A DNA stretch of 6,809 bases from Alphaproteobacteria bacterium (lineage in GTDB: Bacteria; Pseudomonadota; Alphaproteobacteria; BNTO01). The position numbers and the translations under genes were made by a program. The stretch lies in assembly GCA_025996655.1 (NCBI GenBank), contig BNTO01000046.1, forward strand, positions 1 to 6,809, read 5' to 3'. Below the pieces are notes generated by a model. It saw only the letters and a program-made list of their open reading frames with translations, was not told where the DNA came from and did not search any database. This document shows positions 5,769-6,809 of this stretch, piece after piece. Numbering within the stretch: position 1 is the stretch's first letter; every line of letters begins with the position of its first letter.

Positions 5769-6535
5769 AATTCTCGAGATTAAGAGAAAAAAGAGGGGGG
5801 CAGGTCTTTTCAACGTTTTTGTTTTATGGCGTGACGGTGCCTGTTGTCTTTTCGATTCTCATTCTCATGATGCCTGTTGTTTTCGTTTCTCCGAAGTTTG
5901 CTTTTCGTCTTTACTCGCGCCTCATGCGGGTTGTCCTTTTCTTTTTGAACATTTTTTTAGGGATTCGCGTCACGTTCGAAAATCTTGCCCTTCTTGAAGA
6001 TTTAAAAAAGCAATACCCCTGTTTTTTGCTGGCAGTCAAGCATCAATCTATTGTTGAAACGCTTATTTTTTCTCTCTTCTTTGATTCTTTTAATATCATT
6101 CTTAAAAAAGAAGCCCTTAAAATTCCCATTGCGGGTTTTTATATGAAGCATATGAAATTTATTGCCATTGATCGCAATGAAGGGAAACAGGCCCTCAAGA
6201 GTATGATAGAGCAATGTGAAAAATCCGTTCAAGAAGGGCGGCCTATTCTTATTTTTCCAGAGGGAACGCGCGTTCCTGTGGGGCAAAAGGGCGTTTATCG
6301 AAAAGGGGTGGCTGTTTTGTACAAAAACCTCTCCGTTCCTATTTTGCCCGTCGCGCATAATGCCGGGGCGTTTTTCCCGCACCGTCAACTTTCCAAGAAA
6401 CCTGGCGTTATAACCTTTCGCTTCCTGCCGCCTATTCTTCTAGGGTTGGAGGAGGAGGAGGCACTTGCTACCGTGGAAAAATCCATAGAGAGCGCCTGCC
6501 AAGATTTGGCGAGCAGGCCCGAAAGGAAGGGTTAG
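5765..6535 (+). CDS. plsC: 1-acyl-sn-glycerol-3-phosphate acyltransferase (PlsC family)
   Basis: PlsC-type enzymes transfer a fatty acyl group to the 2-position of lysophosphatidic acid, giving phosphatidic acid, the precursor of membrane phospholipids. They act at the inner face of the cytoplasmic membrane. The 256-residue product has a basic start (KFSRLREKR), a strong hydrophobic segment (about 15-41) and a second one (about 53-67). The acyltransferase motifs follow in order. Motif I is H93-QSIV-E98, motif II is KFIAIDR (131-137), motif III is FPEGTR (164-169) and motif IV is VPILPVAH (191-198). Motif I is HX4E where most family members have HX4D; I believe KHQS-x-E/D variants occur in alphaproteobacteria. 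The ATG shares ATGA with the leuS stop, implying one transcript and translational coupling. Four GAG codons in a row encode E229-E232. Another lysophospholipid acyltransferase of the LPLAT family is possible, as substrate preference cannot be read from sequence. Confidence 0.9.
   Translation: MKFSRLREKRGGQVFSTFLFYGVTVPVVFSILILMMPVVFVSPKFAFRLYSRLMRVVLFFLNIFLGIRVTFENLALLEDLKKQYPCFLLAVKHQSIVETLIFSLFFDSFNIILKKEALKIPIAGFYMKHMKFIAIDRNEGKQALKSMIEQCEKSVQEGRPILIFPEGTRVPVGQKGVYRKGVAVLYKNLSVPILPVAHNAGAFFPHRQLSKKPGVITFRFLPPILLGLEEEEALATVEKSIESACQDLASRPERKG
6449..6460 (+). repeat. Four tandem GAG codons inside plsC
   Basis: GAG is repeated four times in frame, giving Glu229-Glu232. The tract can gain or lose whole codons by slippage without breaking the frame. 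Confidence 0.6.
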
Positions 6536-6557
6536 TGGGTTAAGAGATCCCCTTAGA

Positions 6558-6716
6558 ATGTTTGTTTCTTTTGTCAAAACCAGGACGTTAACAAAAAGCT
6601 TGCGTTTGGTGCAAAAGCAAAGTACAATAAAATCATTGATGAGGGGGGGGGGAAGATTGAGTGTTCTCGTGCGAGGCTTCTCCATTTTCCTTATAATTTT
6701 AGAGAAAAACGTTTAA
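6558..6716 (+). CDS. Doubtful 52-residue frame with an internal G10 tract
   Basis: From ATG 6558 to TAA 6714-6716 the plus strand is open for 52 codons, starting 22 bases after the plsC stop. The N-terminal half is basic and polar (FVSFVKTRTLTKSLRLVQK). The C-terminal half contains RGGGRLSVLVRGF followed by the hydrophobic SIFLIIL and ends LEKNV. An internal ATG at 6639 would give a 25-residue version. I recognise no family, and no clear ribosome site precedes either start. The G10 run at 6643-6652 lies in the middle. One G fewer gives a TGA five codons after the ATG at 6639; one G more gives a different basic tail. It could equally be non-coding spacer. Confidence 0.18.
   Translation: MFVSFVKTRTLTKSLRLVQKQSTIKSLMRGGGRLSVLVRGFSIFLIILEKNV
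6643..6652 (+). repeat. G10 homopolymer tract
   Basis: Ten consecutive G residues follow ATGA. Long G runs are uncommon in AT-rich spacers and are prone to slippage during replication and also during sequencing, so the exact count may be variable or an assembly artefact. Confidence 0.8.
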
Positions 6717-6763
6717 AATTTTACTTTTTTTAAATTATGTCTGTTCCTCAGATTATGGCTGCA

Positions 6764-6772
6764 TGCTATAAT
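6764..6772 (+). promoter_or_regulatory. Extended -10 promoter element for a gene leaving the window
   Basis: TGCTATAAT (6764-6772) is a perfect extended -10 (TGnTATAAT). At the 17-base position upstream (6744-6749) TTCCTC is a poor -35, which extended -10 promoters tolerate. Transcription would begin near 6779, only a few bases before ATG codons at 6782 and 6786. Confidence 0.45.
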
Positions 6773-6781
6773 CACACAAAC

Positions 6782-6809
6782 ATGAATGAAACAACTTGGG
6801 CAAGAGAAT
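6782..6809 (+). CDS. Possible start of the next gene (truncated by the window edge)
   Basis: An ATG at 6782 opens a frame beginning MNETTWARE; an overlapping ATG at 6786 opens MKQLGQEN. Both run off the end. The extended -10 at 6764-6772 predicts transcription starting within about ten bases, so translation would be leaderless or nearly so, and no ribosome site fits. The stretch is too short to identify. Confidence 0.25.

Noticed and set aside
6536..6575. Intrinsic terminator after plsC (TAAGAG/CCCTTA, 6541-6555)
   Set aside because: The stem is short with a mismatch and a three-base loop, and the following T-rich stretch is interrupted; too weak to call.
6440..6685. An 81-codon minus-strand frame spanning the end of plsC and the spacer
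   Set aside because: It overlaps plsC antisense for most of its conserved end, has no ribosome site and shows no recognisable feature.
1..6809. CRISPR array, toxin-antitoxin pair, defence island or biosynthetic cluster
   Set aside because: No regularly spaced repeats, no signature domains and no set of unknown genes in one operon are present; the coding content is housekeeping plus IS remnants.

Overview
The window reads as a piece of a bacterial chromosome, most likely from an alphaproteobacterium of the host-associated kind (Holosporales- or Rickettsiales-like). This is an inference. It rests on the look of the leucyl-tRNA synthetase and acyltransferase, AT-rich gene-poor spacers, weak Shine-Dalgarno signals and insertion-sequence debris. 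No marker gene settles the taxonomy.

Layout. At 1-125 lies the 5' end of an IS1595-family-like insertion sequence, whose transposase runs leftward out of the window. It has inserted into a small unknown gene (126-368, minus strand) and supplies that gene's last four codons and stop. At 440-598 there is a relic of a second, unrelated transposase (IS481/IS3-type integrase C-terminus, minus strand), abutting a lone second copy of the 24-bp IS end. From 647 to 2545, on the minus strand, comes a two-gene unit: a small single-span membrane protein, then an ABC-F ATPase, behind a consensus-like promoter at 2581-2611. The 2612-3125 spacer has no convincing protein gene but holds a series of inverted repeats. 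One of them displays the best Shine-Dalgarno sequence of the window in its loop, followed by a nine-codon reading frame. On the plus strand, leuS (3126-5768) overlaps plsC (5765-6535) by ATGA. The tail (6536-6809) holds a doubtful 52-codon frame with a G10 run, then an extended -10 promoter that probably starts the next gene.

How the genes relate. leuS charges tRNA(Leu), and the ABC-F protein probably acts on the ribosome, so both serve translation. plsC makes phosphatidic acid for membrane lipids. leuS and plsC are almost certainly cotranscribed and translationally coupled. The two transcription units diverge from the 2546-3125 spacer. I found no defence, CRISPR, toxin-antitoxin or other novel multi-gene system. 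The most unusual parts are the structured leader upstream of leuS and the layered IS remnants at the left edge.
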